Part shown: positions 47,738-57,081 of the stretch, piece by piece
How the letters are laid out: every line of letters begins with the position of its first letter
Numbering within the stretch: position 1 is the stretch's first letter
Assembly: GCF_035994945.1 (NCBI RefSeq)
Contig: NZ_CP108677.1
Coordinates: 4,898,001 to 4,962,000, forward strand
Reading direction: 5' to 3'
Origin: Streptomyces sp. NBC_01216
GTDB taxonomy: Bacteria > Actinomycetota > Actinomycetes > Streptomycetales > Streptomycetaceae
Length of the DNA: 64,000 nt
Notes under the pieces: generated by a model
Database searches by the model: none
Told to the model about the DNA's origin: nothing
The model's input: the letters and a program-made list of their open reading frames with translations, nothing else
Made by a program: the position numbers and the translations under genes

Positions 47738-50002
47738 TCAGACCGTCTCTCTGTCGCGCGCACGCTGCGGCGCGGCCGGTTCCTCATCCGGACGCGGTGC
47801 TACCGGGCGTTCGTCGACCGGAACCACGGGCGGGACGTCGTCCTGACCCAGGAACACCTTCCGTACGACCCGTTCCGCGGCCTGCCCGTCGTCGAACTCG
47901 CAGAACCGCTTGCGGAACTCGGCGCGGGCCTGGTCGGACTCCGTTCCCGTCCAGCGGCCGGAGGTGAAGGCATCGGTGAGCTCGGCCTCGGTGCGCAGCG
48001 TCAGACCGGGGGAGTCCACCGTGATGTCGAAGTAGCTGCCGCGGGTGGTGCGGTACACGTCCCAGTCGTTCGCGTAGATCACGATCGGCCGGTCGAGGTT
48101 CGCGTAGTCGAACATCACCGAGGAATAGTCCGTCAGCAGGCAGTCGGAGGCGAGGTACAGCTCCTCCACGGAGGGGTACGCGCTCACGTCGACGAGCCGG
48201 GCGCTGCCACTGGTGCCGCCCGCCAACAGGGTCTGCTGGGCGTAGAAGTAGTGCGCCCGGACCAGCACGGTCCACTCGTCGCCCAGGGCCTCCGCGAACC
48301 GGTCGAGGTCCAGCATCTGCTGGGGACCCTCGTGGTAGTCGCGGTGCGTCGGCGTGTACAGGACGGCCTTGGTGCCCTCGGCGAGACCGACCTTCCGGCG
48401 CGCCGCGGCCACGTCCTCGGCGGTGGCGTTCACCAGCATGTCGTTGCGCGGGTAGCCGTAGCCGAGCGGCTCGTAGTACGACGGGTACGCGCGGTCCCAG
48501 ATGGCGGTGGAGAAGCTGTTGGACGTCAGGCTGTAGTCCCAGCGGTCCACGCGGTCCATCAGGCGCTGGAGGTTCATGCCGCGGCGGCCGACGGGGTACT
48601 CCGCCAGGTCGACGCCCATCCGCTTCAGCGGCGTGCCGTGGTGCGTCTGCAGGTGGACCTGGCCGGGACGCTTGACCACGTTGGAGGCGAAGTTGACGTT
48701 GTTGACGAAGTACTTGCCGCGGGCCATCGCCTTCCAGTACCCGAGCGAGCCCGGGTGGACCGTGAGGGTGCCCTTCGGCGGAACCGCGTCGGCGCCGTCC
48801 TTGACGACCCACACGGCGCGCATGCCGGGCGCGAGCTCCCGCATCTTCTCGTCGATGGCGGCGGGGTTGCAGGCGTAGCGGGCGCCCCAGTACGCCGAGA
48901 AGACCGCGACGTCCTTCTGGATGGGCAGCATCCGCTGGGCGCGGTAGTACGCCGACAGCACGCGCTTGCGGAGCTTCTTCTTGAAGCGCGTGGCCAGCGA
49001 CTTCTTCTTGCGCAGCGCGTGGACGGTCTTGCGGGCCTTGGCCCGGTGCTTGCTCGGGACCAGTGTGCCCTTGGGCTTGATCTCCGCCTCGCCCTGCGGG
49101 CGGTGGGCACGGTCGGCGACCTGCCAGCGCTCGCGGAACTCGGCCCGGGAGTCGTCGGGCAGCCGGCCGGGGGAGGACTCGACGGCGCGGAAGTGGTTGA
49201 CCATCCGTTCGTACATCGTCCCGCGCCACTCGCCGAACCGCGGGTTCTCGGCGAGGAACGCGAAGACCAGGTCGTACTGGTCGAAGACGTCGAAGTGCTT
49301 GCGGCTGGTGGAGTGCAGGATGCTGCCCTGACGCCGCTGGCGGTAGTAGACGCAGACCCGGTCGATCACGGAGATCGACTCGGCCGCGATCAGCACCGGG
49401 TAGGTCCAGGGGGTGTCCTCGTAGTAGCCCGTCGGGTACTGGAAGCCCCACTGCTCGATGAAGTCGCGGCGGTACGCCTTGTTCCACGCGACCTGGAGCA
49501 GCATCAGCAGCTCCGGCTGTTCCTTCAGCGAGAAGGCGCCGTGCTGAGCCGCCTTGGTCAGCACATGGGCCAGGCTGTTGGGCGTGACGCGACCGTCCCA
49601 GTGGGTACGGGAGTAGTCGAAGACGACCAGATCCGGACGGGAGGTCTCCTCGATGCGCTGGGCGATCGCGGCCAGCGCGCCGGGCAGCAGCGTGTCGTCA
49701 CTGTCCAGGAAGAGCAGGTAGCTGCCCTTGGCGCGGGCCATGCCCGCGTTGCGCGCCCGGCCGAGACCGACGTTCTGCTCCAGGTGCATCGGGACGACGC
49801 GGGCATCGGCCTTCGCGTAGTCGTCGATGATCTCGCCGCACCCGTCCGGCGAACAGTCGTTGACCACGAGGAGTTCGTAGTCCTGGAACGACTGCTCCAG
49901 CACGGAGTCCAGACAGTCCCGCAGGAACGCCTCCACCTTGAAGGTGGGAACGATGATGCTGAACAGGGGCGATTCGGAAGCGGAGGATTGCGTCTGTGTC
50001 AT
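47738..50002 (-). CDS. Bifunctional GT2 glycosyltransferase / CDP-polyol phosphotransferase (TagF-like)
   Basis: This 754-residue protein joins two enzymes. Residues 1-about 250 are a GT-A glycosyltransferase with FSIIVPTFKVEAFLRDCLDS, LLVVNDCSPDG and the DXD-like LFLDSDDTLL. A basic linker (about 310-350, rich in KKK) may touch the membrane. Residues 370-730 are a CDP-glycerol glycerophosphotransferase domain with THHGTP (His454-Pro458), LYTPTHRDY and LLTDYSSVMFDYAN, the TagB/TagF signature. It probably builds a teichoic-acid-like polymer with sugar and polyol-phosphate units at the inner membrane face; related enzymes occur in S. coelicolor. The acceptor is not readable. The ATG has only a weak ribosome binding site. 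Confidence 0.88.
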   Translation of the reverse strand: MTQTQSSASESPLFSIIVPTFKVEAFLRDCLDSVLEQSFQDYELLVVNDCSPDGCGEIIDDYAKADARVVPMHLEQNVGLGRARNAGMARAKGSYLLFLDSDDTLLPGALAAIAQRIEETSRPDLVVFDYSRTHWDGRVTPNSLAHVLTKAAQHGAFSLKEQPELLMLLQVAWNKAYRRDFIEQWGFQYPTGYYEDTPWTYPVLIAAESISVIDRVCVYYRQRRQGSILHSTSRKHFDVFDQYDLVFAFLAENPRFGEWRGTMYERMVNHFRAVESSPGRLPDDSRAEFRERWQVADRAHRPQGEAEIKPKGTLVPSKHRAKARKTVHALRKKKSLATRFKKKLRKRVLSAYYRAQRMLPIQKDVAVFSAYWGARYACNPAAIDEKMRELAPGMRAVWVVKDGADAVPPKGTLTVHPGSLGYWKAMARGKYFVNNVNFASNVVKRPGQVHLQTHHGTPLKRMGVDLAEYPVGRRGMNLQRLMDRVDRWDYSLTSNSFSTAIWDRAYPSYYEPLGYGYPRNDMLVNATAEDVAAARRKVGLAEGTKAVLYTPTHRDYHEGPQQMLDLDRFAEALGDEWTVLVRAHYFYAQQTLLAGGTSGSARLVDVSAYPSVEELYLASDCLLTDYSSVMFDYANLDRPIVIYANDWDVYRTTRGSYFDITVDSPGLTLRTEAELTDAFTSGRWTGTESDQARAEFRKRFCEFDDGQAAERVVRKVFLGQDDVPPVVPVDERPVAPRPDEEPAAPQRARDRETV

Positions 50003-50050
50003 CTCAATACCGTGGAATCTGACGTGGGAGACAGGGGCTTGGCTGTCTGA

Positions 50051-50956
50051 TCAGCGCTGACTCGTGGACAGGGCATAGCCGAGAAGAGTGCGTATGGTTC
50101 CCGGCCGGCGCCGGCGTAGCGCTCCGGGGACCATGCTCAGCGCGTGCAGTCTCATGGACAGGTGGCGCCGGGCGGCGCGTGCCGCCTTGGGCCAGCCGTG
50201 GTGGTCGAGCTGGTCGGCGACGTCGAGGAAGAAGCGACGGGCCTCACCGAACCGGGCGCCGGACGCGGCCTCACCCGAGGAGAGGCTCGCGGAGTGTCTG
50301 CGGTACCGGAAGGCCGGTGTCGGGTCGACGACCAGCTTCTCGCCCCGTCGGACGATCTCGACGATCAGCGCCAGGTCCTGGATGACCGAGAGGTCCTCCC
50401 GGAAGCTGATCTCCTTGACGATGTCCGCGCGCCAGCAGATCGACGGGAAGTACAGCCAGTTGCCGCTGAGCAGGTTCGCTGCGAGCGGCTCGCCGGAGAG
50501 TACCCGCCGGCCGGTGCCCTTGGGCGCGTACAGCCGTCGCTTCACCTCGTCGATGAGGGTGGTCGACGGCGTGCCGTTCTCGTCGATGACCTGGACGCCC
50601 GGCTGGTAGATCGCCGCGTCGGGGACCGCCGCGACGGCCTCGCGGACCGTCGCCACGTAGTCCGGCAGCAGGATGTCGTCGCTGCCGAGCATGGTGAAGT
50701 GCGAGGACTCGACCAGGTCCACGCACTTGCGGAAGTTCTTGGTGATACCGAGGTTCCGCTCGTTGCGGAGGTAGCGCACGCGGCTGTCGCCGAGGGAGGC
50801 GAACCACTCGGGTACGCCCTCCTCCTTGCCGTCGTCGACGACGGTCAGCCGCCAGTCCTCGTCTGTCTGGTCGAGCACACTGCGCACGGCCGCCTGGAGG
50901 AGCCCGGTGTCGCCGTAGTGGGGAAGCATGATGTCGAGGGTGTCCACCGCCGTCAC
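50051..50956 (-). CDS. GT2 family glycosyltransferase
   Basis: This 301-residue GT-A glycosyltransferase has LDIMLPHYGDTGLLQAAVRS and RLTVVDDGKEEG at the nucleotide site, and FTMLGSDDILLPDYV as the DXD-like metal site. A C-terminal basic helical stretch (RAARRHLSMRLHALS) suggests a peripheral membrane contact. It would add a sugar to a lipid-linked glycan; the donor may be dTDP-rhamnose made by the neighbouring rfb genes, which is inference from position only. GTG 50956 overlaps the stop of the upstream gene by four bases (GTGA), with GAAGAGCAG before it. An upstream extension of the frame is only the shadow of the neighbour. Confidence 0.88.
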   Translation of the reverse strand: MTAVDTLDIMLPHYGDTGLLQAAVRSVLDQTDEDWRLTVVDDGKEEGVPEWFASLGDSRVRYLRNERNLGITKNFRKCVDLVESSHFTMLGSDDILLPDYVATVREAVAAVPDAAIYQPGVQVIDENGTPSTTLIDEVKRRLYAPKGTGRRVLSGEPLAANLLSGNWLYFPSICWRADIVKEISFREDLSVIQDLALIVEIVRRGEKLVVDPTPAFRYRRHSASLSSGEAASGARFGEARRFFLDVADQLDHHGWPKAARAARRHLSMRLHALSMVPGALRRRRPGTIRTLLGYALSTSQR

Positions 50957-51684
50957 CTGCTCTTCCCGGCCGGGCCCAGCGCGGACCGCCGGCTCAGCGC
51001 GAGCAGCAGGATCATGCCGATGCGGCCGAGGTACAGGGTGGCCTTCCACGGGGACTGGCTGGGGGTGCCGGTCGCGCGGGGACGCATGGAGACCGGGACC
51101 TGTTCGATGCGGTAACCGGCCCGGACCACGGCGATGGTGCTCTCGACGGTGTCGCCGAGGTACTCCACGGGGTACCAGTGCGCGAACACGTCGATCAGGT
51201 CGCGGTTGCAGGCGCGGAAGCCGGAGGTCACGTCCGTCAGCTTCGAGCGGGCCATCCGGGAGAGCCAGAACGCGAGGACGAGCATCGCCCACTTGCGCGG
51301 GCCGCGGGTCTCGTAGGAGCCGGTGCCGGCGAAGCGGGCGCCGATGACGAGGTCCGAGTGGCTCAGGCGGTCCAGGAGTTCGGGCACGTTGCGCGGGTCG
51401 TGCTGGCCGTCGGCGTCGACCTGGATGGCCACGTCGTAGCCGCGGTCGTGCGCGAAGCGGTATCCGGCGCGCATGGCGCCGCCCACGCCGAGGTTGTACG
51501 GGAGGGTCATGACCGCCGCGCCCGCGGCGCGTGCCACGGCGGCGGTACCGTCCGCCGAGCCGTCGTCGACGACCAGGACGTCGACCCCCGGAAGCGTGGT
51601 CTGGACTTCCTTCACGACATCGGCCACACCGGCGGCCTCGTTCCACGCGGGCATGATGATCAGCACCCGCTTGCCGTCGATCAC
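50953..51684 (-). CDS. Polyprenyl-phosphate glycosyltransferase (DPM1-like GT2)
   Basis: This 243-residue GT2 enzyme has RVLIIMPAWNEAAGVADVV, VLVVDDGSADGTAAVA and the metal motif QVDADGQHD, the pattern of dolichyl- or polyprenyl-phosphate sugar synthases. GARFAGTGSYETRGPRKW and DVTSGFRACNRD are further family marks. A C-terminal hydrophobic stretch (LYLGRIGMILLLALS) is a possible membrane anchor. It may make the polyprenyl-phosphate sugar used by the GT-C-like protein encoded downstream. GTG 51684 has a GGGGGGCGG site and overlaps the DUF2304 stop by four bases; DUF2304 partners are typical for this enzyme type. Confidence 0.9.
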   Translation of the reverse strand: MIDGKRVLIIMPAWNEAAGVADVVKEVQTTLPGVDVLVVDDGSADGTAAVARAAGAAVMTLPYNLGVGGAMRAGYRFAHDRGYDVAIQVDADGQHDPRNVPELLDRLSHSDLVIGARFAGTGSYETRGPRKWAMLVLAFWLSRMARSKLTDVTSGFRACNRDLIDVFAHWYPVEYLGDTVESTIAVVRAGYRIEQVPVSMRPRATGTPSQSPWKATLYLGRIGMILLLALSRRSALGPAGKSR

Positions 51685-52073
51685 TTGCCGCCCCCCTGTT
51701 CGGTCACGCCGGCCGTCCGCGCGTCCGCCAGCTGCGCCCGGAGGTCCTGGACGTCCATGCGCAGCAGGGCCACCTCCTCCGCCAGTGTCCGGCTCTCCTC
51801 CTCTATGTGGCCCGCTTCCCAGCTCAGCTGGAGGCAGACGACGAAGAGGAACGCCACGCTCAGGAACAGGATGAGGCTGACACCCGAGGCGACGCCGACC
51901 GCACGGGCCACCGAGTCGAGCATGGAGGGGAAGAAGCCGAGCGGGATGATCACCAGGCCGGTGATCATCCAGAGGAACGCGTACTTCTCCTTGAGCTTCC
52001 TCCGGCGCAGCAGCTCGACGATGCACGCGACCAGAATGACTCCGGTTACCGAAGTCAGCATCCACAACTTCAC
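51681..52073 (-). CDS. DUF2304 membrane protein
   Basis: This 130-residue protein has three membrane segments (about 4-22, 33-49 and 61-84) and a cytoplasmic coiled-coil tail (EEESRTLAEEVALLRMDVQD). It fits DUF2304, whose members are encoded beside polyprenyl-phosphate glycosyltransferases and may hold or help them at the membrane. It is the first gene of the DUF2304-GT2-GT2-TagF-GT-C run; GTG 52073 has GGAG eight bases upstream. The overlap with the next gene points to tight co-translation. Confidence 0.85.
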   Translation of the reverse strand: MKLWMLTSVTGVILVACIVELLRRRKLKEKYAFLWMITGLVIIPLGFFPSMLDSVARAVGVASGVSLILFLSVAFLFVVCLQLSWEAGHIEEESRTLAEEVALLRMDVQDLRAQLADARTAGVTEQGGGK

Positions 52074-52212
52074 GCTGCGCTCCGGTGTATCGGACGACTC
52101 ATGGAAAGGGCCTGTCTACTCTTCCGGGGTGGGCGGCCGGAGGAATAGCCGCCTGATTGCAGTCCACTGTCCGCCGCGGTGGTTACGGAGAGTGAGGGAA
52201 TGGTGATCATTC

Positions 52213-53481
52213 CTATGAGTGCACCGAACGGTAGCCTACACGAGAGCGAAGAACGAGAATCATGCTGGTGACCACGGAGAGCGCCCCCGCCGTATAGGCG
52301 ATCTCGACCCTGCTCCGCAGCTCGAGCGGACTGAGAGTAATCGCGATCAGGACGACCGTTCCGATCGCCCACGCGACCAGCTGCTGCCGTGCGGCACCGC
52401 TCGTCAGCAAGGCCTGGCCCAGCACCATGGCCAGCAAGTACAGCGTCGTGCCCAGCGAGAGCCACACGAAGTCGACAGGACCGAGGACGTCCGGCGCGCC
52501 GAAGAGGGACGGCAGCAGCACCGGTCCCAGCACCACCGCGCCGAGGCCGCACGCGGCGCCCAGGCCGGCCGTGAACGCGGAGGCCCGCAACAGCAACCGA
52601 CGGTAACCGCCCGTGTCCCCCTCGGCCGCCGCGGTCGAAAGACCGGCCAGCAGCGAGGCCTGGAAGGCGCCGAAGGCGAAGACGGGCACACGGGCCAGCA
52701 CGAGGGCCGCCAGCAGGGCGGTCACCAGCTCGTTGTCGTTCGTGGAGATCAGCTTGGTGCTGATCACGGCGACGTTGACGAGGAGCTGGGCCAGCAGGGT
52801 CGAGCCGACCAGAAGACCGAGGTGCTCGATGAGCTCCCGCCACTCGGCCGTGGAACCCGCGTTCGACCCACGGATCACGGGCGGCAGCGTGACCAGCACC
52901 GACACCAGCGGCGCCACCGTCATCACCGCCGCGAAGAGCAGTGCGGAGTCGACCCCCGCCAGAGCCAGCGCCACGGACAGCACGATCCGCAGGACGCCGT
53001 CGACACCGAGCTGGAGCCCGTACGCCTCGAACCGGCCGAGCCCCGCCAGGACGCCACGGGTCACATGGGCGCAGGCCAGCGCCGCGAAGGCGCCACCCAG
53101 CGCGACGACCAGGCCCGTGTCCCCGTGGAAGAAGACGTCCGCGAGCTGACGGCCGAAGACCGCGAGCGGCAGCAGCACCACGGCCAGCAGGCCGACGGCG
53201 AGCGTGGCGCCTCGGCGCAGTACCGGCAGCGCCCCGTCGCCCGACACCGTGCGGCCCGCGACCACCCGCGTGATCTCCTGCTCGACCGGGAAGAACAGCC
53301 CCAGTCCGATGGAGGCCACGACCGTCCACAGGACCGAGAAGCTCGCCATGGTGTCCACGGGGAGCGAGTGGCCCGCCGCCGCCAGGTGCACGTAGTTCGC
53401 CACCCCGAGCACGGCGGTGCCCGCCCCGACGAAGGCGGTGCCTCGCGGCAGGGCGGTGGTGATGCGGTCGAGCAGACTCAC
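52213..53481 (-). CDS. MOP-superfamily polysaccharide flippase (Wzx/MurJ-like)
   Basis: This 422-residue protein has about twelve membrane segments with few charged residues between them. The pattern fits the polysaccharide transporter group of the MOP superfamily, which flips lipid-linked glycans to the outer face. The opening VSLLDRITTALPRGTAFVGA and the central GAFQASLLAGLSTAAAEGD are consistent with it. The likely cargo is the rhamnose-containing intermediate made by the neighbouring glycosyltransferases. GTG 53481 overlaps the rfbD stop by four bases. The TAG stop is followed by 139 bases that contain the promoter region of the DUF2304 operon. Confidence 0.85.
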   Translation of the reverse strand: MSLLDRITTALPRGTAFVGAGTAVLGVANYVHLAAAGHSLPVDTMASFSVLWTVVASIGLGLFFPVEQEITRVVAGRTVSGDGALPVLRRGATLAVGLLAVVLLPLAVFGRQLADVFFHGDTGLVVALGGAFAALACAHVTRGVLAGLGRFEAYGLQLGVDGVLRIVLSVALALAGVDSALLFAAVMTVAPLVSVLVTLPPVIRGSNAGSTAEWRELIEHLGLLVGSTLLAQLLVNVAVISTKLISTNDNELVTALLAALVLARVPVFAFGAFQASLLAGLSTAAAEGDTGGYRRLLLRASAFTAGLGAACGLGAVVLGPVLLPSLFGAPDVLGPVDFVWLSLGTTLYLLAMVLGQALLTSGAARQQLVAWAIGTVVLIAITLSPLELRSRVEIAYTAGALSVVTSMILVLRSRVGYRSVHS

Positions 53482-54362
53482 CGGGCGGGCCGTCCGCCCT
53501 CGGTCATCACGCGCAGCGCCTCGGTGAGCTGGTCACGCCAGTGGGGCTGGACGGCGACGCCCGTTTCGGCCCACCGGTCGTGCGCCAGCACGCTGTACGA
53601 GGGGCGCCTGGCCGGCCGGACGAACTTCTCCGAGGTCGTCGGACGGACCCGCTCCGGGTCCAGCCCGGACAGCTCGAACGCGGCTCGCGCCAGGTCGAAC
53701 CAGGTTCCCGTCCCGCTCGCGGTGCCGTGGTACACCCCCGCGGGGGCACCCCCGGCCACCGCCGCCTCGCCCAGGTCTCGCAGCTGGCGGGCGAGTGCAC
53801 GCGTCCACGTCGGCTGGCCGCGCTGGTCGTCGACCACGTCGACGGTCTCGTGCCGTTCCGCCAGGCCCAGCATCGTGGAGACGAAGTTGCGGCCGTGCGC
53901 GCCGTAGAGCCACGCCGTGCGCACCACGTAGCCTCGGTCCGGAAGCAGCTCGGCGACGGCCACCTCGCCCGCCAGCTTGCCGCGGCCGTAGGAGTTGACC
54001 GGAGAGGTCGGGGCGTCGTGCGGATACGGCCGGTCGGCGTCCCCGGGGAACACGTAGTCCGTGGAGACCTGCAGCAGGATCGTGCCCTCCTCGGCACAGG
54101 CCCGTGCGAGGACCCGTACCGCGTCCCCGTTGACCCGGGTCGCCGCGGCCTCGTCGGCCTCGGCGCCGTCGACGTCGGTCCAGGCGGCCGCGTTGACCAC
54201 GACGTCCTGGCCGGCGACCGCGGCACGGACGGCCACCGGGTCGGTGATGTCCAGGTCTCCGCGGGTGTGCGCGGTGACGGTGCGCGTCCCGCCGTCCCGC
54301 AGGACCTCGTCCAGGTCGTGGCCGAGCATGCCGCCCGCACCGGTGATCAGCCAGCGGTTCAT
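53478..54362 (-). CDS. rfbD: dTDP-4-dehydrorhamnose reductase
   Basis: This 294-residue short-chain-dehydrogenase-type enzyme makes the last step to dTDP-L-rhamnose, reducing the 4-keto sugar with NAD(P)H. The Rossmann loop is GAGGMLGHDL, VNAAAWTDVDGAE is the RmlD signature, and YVFPGDADRPY and NSYGRGKLAGE (with the catalytic Tyr-x-x-x-Lys) follow. RTAWLYGAHGRNFV closes the set. ATG 54362 overlaps the rfbB stop (ATGA); an upstream frame extension is only the rfbB shadow. It is translated between rfbB and the flippase gene with four-base overlaps on both sides. Confidence 0.95.
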   Translation of the reverse strand: MNRWLITGAGGMLGHDLDEVLRDGGTRTVTAHTRGDLDITDPVAVRAAVAGQDVVVNAAAWTDVDGAEADEAAATRVNGDAVRVLARACAEEGTILLQVSTDYVFPGDADRPYPHDAPTSPVNSYGRGKLAGEVAVAELLPDRGYVVRTAWLYGAHGRNFVSTMLGLAERHETVDVVDDQRGQPTWTRALARQLRDLGEAAVAGGAPAGVYHGTASGTGTWFDLARAAFELSGLDPERVRPTTSEKFVRPARRPSYSVLAHDRWAETGVAVQPHWRDQLTEALRVMTEGGRPAR

Positions 54363-55348
54363 GCGGAGAGCGCCGCCTTCGTCTTGAGCGGCTCCCACCA
54401 CGAGCGGTTGTCGCGGTACCAGTCGACGGTGGCCGCGAGACCCCGCTCGAAGCCGACGAGCGGGGTGTAGCCGAGCTCCTCCTGGATCTTGGCGATCGAC
54501 AGGGAGTAGCGCAGGTCGTGACCCTTGCGGTCGGTCACATGCTCGACCATGTCCCAGCCGGCTCCACAGGCGTCGAGGAGCATGCCGGTCAGTTCCTTGT
54601 TCGTCACCTCGGTGCCGCCGCCGATGTGGTACACCTCACCGGCCCGGCCGCCGCGCAGCGCCATCTCGATGCCCCGGCAGTGGTCCGAGACGTGCAGCCA
54701 GTCGCGGACGTTCAGGCCCTCGCCGTAGAGCGGGACCTTCTTCCCGTCCAGCAGGTTCGTCACGAACAGCGGGATCATCTTCTCCGGGAAGTGGTACTGC
54801 CCGTAGTTGTTGGAGCAGCGCGTCACGACGACGTCCATGCCGTGCGTCCGGTGGTACGACAGTGCCAGCAGGTCGGAGCCCGCCTTGGACGCCGAGTACG
54901 GCGAGTTCGGGGCGAGCGGCCAGTCCTCGGTCCACGAGCCCTCGGCGATCGAGCCGTAGACCTCGTCGGTGGAGACGTGCACGAAGCGGCCCACGCCGTG
55001 GCGCCTGGCCGCGTCCAGCAGGACCTGCGTGCCCAGCACGTTCGTCGTCACGAAGGGCGACGCGTCCATGATCGAACGGTCCACGTGTGACTCGGCCGCG
55101 AAGTGCACCACGGCGTCCTGTCCGCGCATCACGTCGTCGACGACCGCCGCGTCCCGGATGTCACCGCGGACGAACGTGTAGCCCGGCTCGCCGGCCACCG
55201 GCGCGAGGTTCGCCTCGTTGCCCGAGTACGTCAGGTTGTCCAGGACCGTGACACGGGCGCCGTCGCCCGAGGGCAGTTCTCCGAGCAGGAGAGCGCGCAC
55301 GAATTGAGAACCGATGAAGCCGGCGCCGCCGGTGACGAGAATCTTCAT
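54359..55348 (-). CDS. rfbB: dTDP-glucose 4,6-dehydratase
   Basis: This 329-residue NAD-dependent dehydratase turns dTDP-glucose into the 4-keto-6-deoxy sugar. It has the NAD loop [11 protein letters not shown] near the start, [10 protein letters not shown], the catalytic STDEVYGS with the Asp-Glu pair, and YSASKAGSD (Tyr-x-x-x-Lys). Length is typical. I use ATG 55348, as MKILVTGG is the usual family start; an ATG at 55360 would add four residues. TAGAAT (55364-55359 on the minus strand) ends ten bases upstream, so the leader is very short. It is the first gene of the rfbB-rfbD-flippase transcript and divergent from rfbA. Confidence 0.96.
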   Translation of the reverse strand: MKILVTGGAGFIGSQFVRALLLGELPSGDGARVTVLDNLTYSGNEANLAPVAGEPGYTFVRGDIRDAAVVDDVMRGQDAVVHFAAESHVDRSIMDASPFVTTNVLGTQVLLDAARRHGVGRFVHVSTDEVYGSIAEGSWTEDWPLAPNSPYSASKAGSDLLALSYHRTHGMDVVVTRCSNNYGQYHFPEKMIPLFVTNLLDGKKVPLYGEGLNVRDWLHVSDHCRGIEMALRGGRAGEVYHIGGGTEVTNKELTGMLLDACGAGWDMVEHVTDRKGHDLRYSLSIAKIQEELGYTPLVGFERGLAATVDWYRDNRSWWEPLKTKAALSA

Positions 55349-55358
55349 AAGGGACGCC

Positions 55359-55364
55359 ATTCTA
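55359..55364 (-). promoter_or_regulatory. -10 element of rfbB
   Basis: TAGAAT on the minus strand ends 10 bases before ATG 55348. With the rfbA -10 at 55413 it makes a compact divergent promoter pair, 48 bases apart. Confidence 0.5.
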
Positions 55365-55412
55365 TGGGCTCCCCACCGCCCCGGTCCGTCGGCCGGGCTC
55401 CGCGTGCTGTCG

Positions 55413-55418
55413 TAGGCT
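55413..55418 (+). promoter_or_regulatory. Leaderless-type -10 of rfbA
   Basis: TAGGCT ends 8 bases before ATG 55427, with no ribosome binding site. Confidence 0.55.
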
Positions 55419-55426
55419 GCGGGACC

Positions 55427-56296
55427 ATGCGCGGAATTCTGCTTGCCGGTGGTACCGGCTCCCGACTGTGGCCGATCACCCGAGCCGTGTCGAAGCAACT
55501 CATGCCGGTCTTCGACAAGCCGATGATCTACTACCCCCTGTCGACGCTCGTCATGGCGGGACTGCGGGACATCCTGGTCATCACCGGTCCGGACGAGCGC
55601 CCCCAGTTCGAGCGCCTGCTCGGTGACGGTTCGGACTTCGGCCTGAACATCGAGTTCGCCACGCAGGACCGCCCCGCCGGCATCGCCGAGGCATTCGTCA
55701 TCGGCGAGGAGTTCATCGGCGACGAGCCCGTCGCGCTGATCCTGGGCGACAACATCTTCCACGGCGTCGGCCTCGGCCGGCAGCTGGCCACCTTCCAGCG
55801 CCCCGAAGGCGGGGTGGTCTTCGCCCACGCCGTGTCCGACCCCTCCGCCTACGGCGTCGTCGACTTCGACGAGCAGGGCCGCGCCCGCTCCATCGAGGAG
55901 AAGCCCGCCCGCCCCAGATCCCGCTACGCGGTGCCGGGCCTCTACTTCTACGACAGCCGCGTCGTCGAGATCGCCAAGGGGCTCGAACCGAGCGCCCGCG
56001 GCGAGCTGGAGATCACGGACGTCAACAAGTACTACCTCGAGCGCGGCGAACTCCAGGTCTCCGTCCTCGACCGCGGCACCGTCTGGCTGGACACCGGCAC
56101 CTTCCAGTCCCTCGTCCAGGCGTCCGAGTACGTCCGGGTCGTCGAGGAGCGCCAGGGCATGAAGATCGGCTGCCTCGAGGAGGCCGCCTGGCGGGCCGGA
56201 TTCATCGACGACGCGCAGTTGCGCGCACTCGCCGAGCCGCTCACCAAGAGCGGCTACGGCGACTATCTGCTGAACCTCCTCGCCTACGAGGCGTGA
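55427..56296 (+). CDS. rfbA: Glucose-1-phosphate thymidylyltransferase
   Basis: This 289-residue nucleotidyltransferase makes dTDP-glucose from dTTP and glucose 1-phosphate. The signature [20 protein letters not shown] and [18 protein letters not shown] is at the start; the metal and sugar sites [33 protein letters not shown] and LDTGTFQSL follow. It is the short, allosterically regulated RmlA type. The ATG is at 55427, eight bases after TAGGCT; in-frame codons further upstream lie in the rfbB promoter and are not used. rfbC follows after 67 bases. Confidence 0.96.
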   Translation: MRGILLAGGTGSRLWPITRAVSKQLMPVFDKPMIYYPLSTLVMAGLRDILVITGPDERPQFERLLGDGSDFGLNIEFATQDRPAGIAEAFVIGEEFIGDEPVALILGDNIFHGVGLGRQLATFQRPEGGVVFAHAVSDPSAYGVVDFDEQGRARSIEEKPARPRSRYAVPGLYFYDSRVVEIAKGLEPSARGELEITDVNKYYLERGELQVSVLDRGTVWLDTGTFQSLVQASEYVRVVEERQGMKIGCLEEAAWRAGFIDDAQLRALAEPLTKSGYGDYLLNLLAYEA

Positions 56297-56363
56297 CGGG
56301 CACCCACCCCGCCACACGCGGGGCGTCAGTACGCCGACGCCGCACCGATGTAAGGAATTCGCG

Positions 56364-56975
56364 ATGAAGGTCAATCCCCTCGGTATCGAGGGCGCCTGGG
56401 AGTTCGTCCCGCAGCAGCACGGGGACGCCCGCGGCCTCTTCCTCGAGTGGTACAAGGCGGACCGGCTCGCCGAGGCCGTCGGCCACCCGCTCGGACTCAA
56501 GCAGGCCAACATGTCGGTGTCCGCGGCCGGTGTCCTGCGGGGCATCCACTTCGCCGACGTGCCGCCGGGACAGGCGAAGTACGTGACGTGCGTCCGCGGC
56601 GCCGTGCTCGACGTGATCGTCGACGTACGGGTCGGCTCGCCCACCTTCGGCCGGTGGGAGGCGGTGCGCCTCGACGACACCCAGCGCAACGCGGTCTATC
56701 TCTCCGAGGGCCTCGGGCACGGTTTCTGCGCCCTCACCGACGACGCCACGGTCGCCTACCTCTGCTCCGAGGGCTACGCCCCCGAGCGCGAGCGGACCGT
56801 CTATCCGCTGGACCCCGAGATCGGGATCGCGTGGCCGGTCACCGGGGAGCCCGAGCTCTCCGCGAAGGACGCGCAGGGACCGACGCTGGCCGAGGCCCGC
56901 GAGGCCGGGATCCTGCCCCGCTACGAGGACTGCCTGGCGTTCCGCGCCTCGCTCGGCACCACCGACGGCGGCTGA
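56364..56975 (+). CDS. rfbC: dTDP-4-dehydrorhamnose 3,5-epimerase
   Basis: This 203-residue cupin-type epimerase inverts C3 and C5 of the dTDP-4-keto sugar. VLRGIHFADVPPGQAKYVTC contains the catalytic-region histidine, VRGAVLDVIVDVRVGSPTFG is the RmlC signature, and YLSEGLGHGFCAL closes the barrel. Length is slightly above the usual 180-190. ATG 56364 has AAGGAA seven to eight bases upstream. It follows rfbA in the same direction; a hairpin at 57039 separates it from galE. Confidence 0.95.
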   Translation: MKVNPLGIEGAWEFVPQQHGDARGLFLEWYKADRLAEAVGHPLGLKQANMSVSAAGVLRGIHFADVPPGQAKYVTCVRGAVLDVIVDVRVGSPTFGRWEAVRLDDTQRNAVYLSEGLGHGFCALTDDATVAYLCSEGYAPERERTVYPLDPEIGIAWPVTGEPELSAKDAQGPTLAEAREAGILPRYEDCLAFRASLGTTDGG

Positions 56976-57038
56976 TCCCGACCGCCCCCGCGGGCACCTC
57001 GCGAGGCCGTCCCCTCACGAGCGTCCCCGCGGGGCACC

Positions 57039-57061
57039 GGGACGGCCCGCTCGGCCGTCCC
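57039..57061 (+). terminator. Terminator after rfbC
   Basis: GGGACGGCC (57039-57047) pairs with GGCCGTCCC (57053-57061) around a 5-base loop, ending just before the galE -10 at 57070. A self-complementary CCCCGCGGGG lies at 57025-57034. Confidence 0.65.
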
Positions 57062-57069
57062 GCACCCGC

Positions 57070-57075
57070 TAGGCT
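57070..57075 (+). promoter_or_regulatory. Leaderless-type -10 of galE
   Basis: TAGGCT ends 6 bases before ATG 57082, the same hexamer as rfbA. Confidence 0.6.
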
Positions 57076-57081
57076 GCCTGG

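Noticed and set aside
55103..55426. N-terminal extension of rfbA into the rfbB region
   Set aside because: The frame is open but runs antisense through rfbB; the nucleotidyltransferase signature starts directly at ATG 55427.
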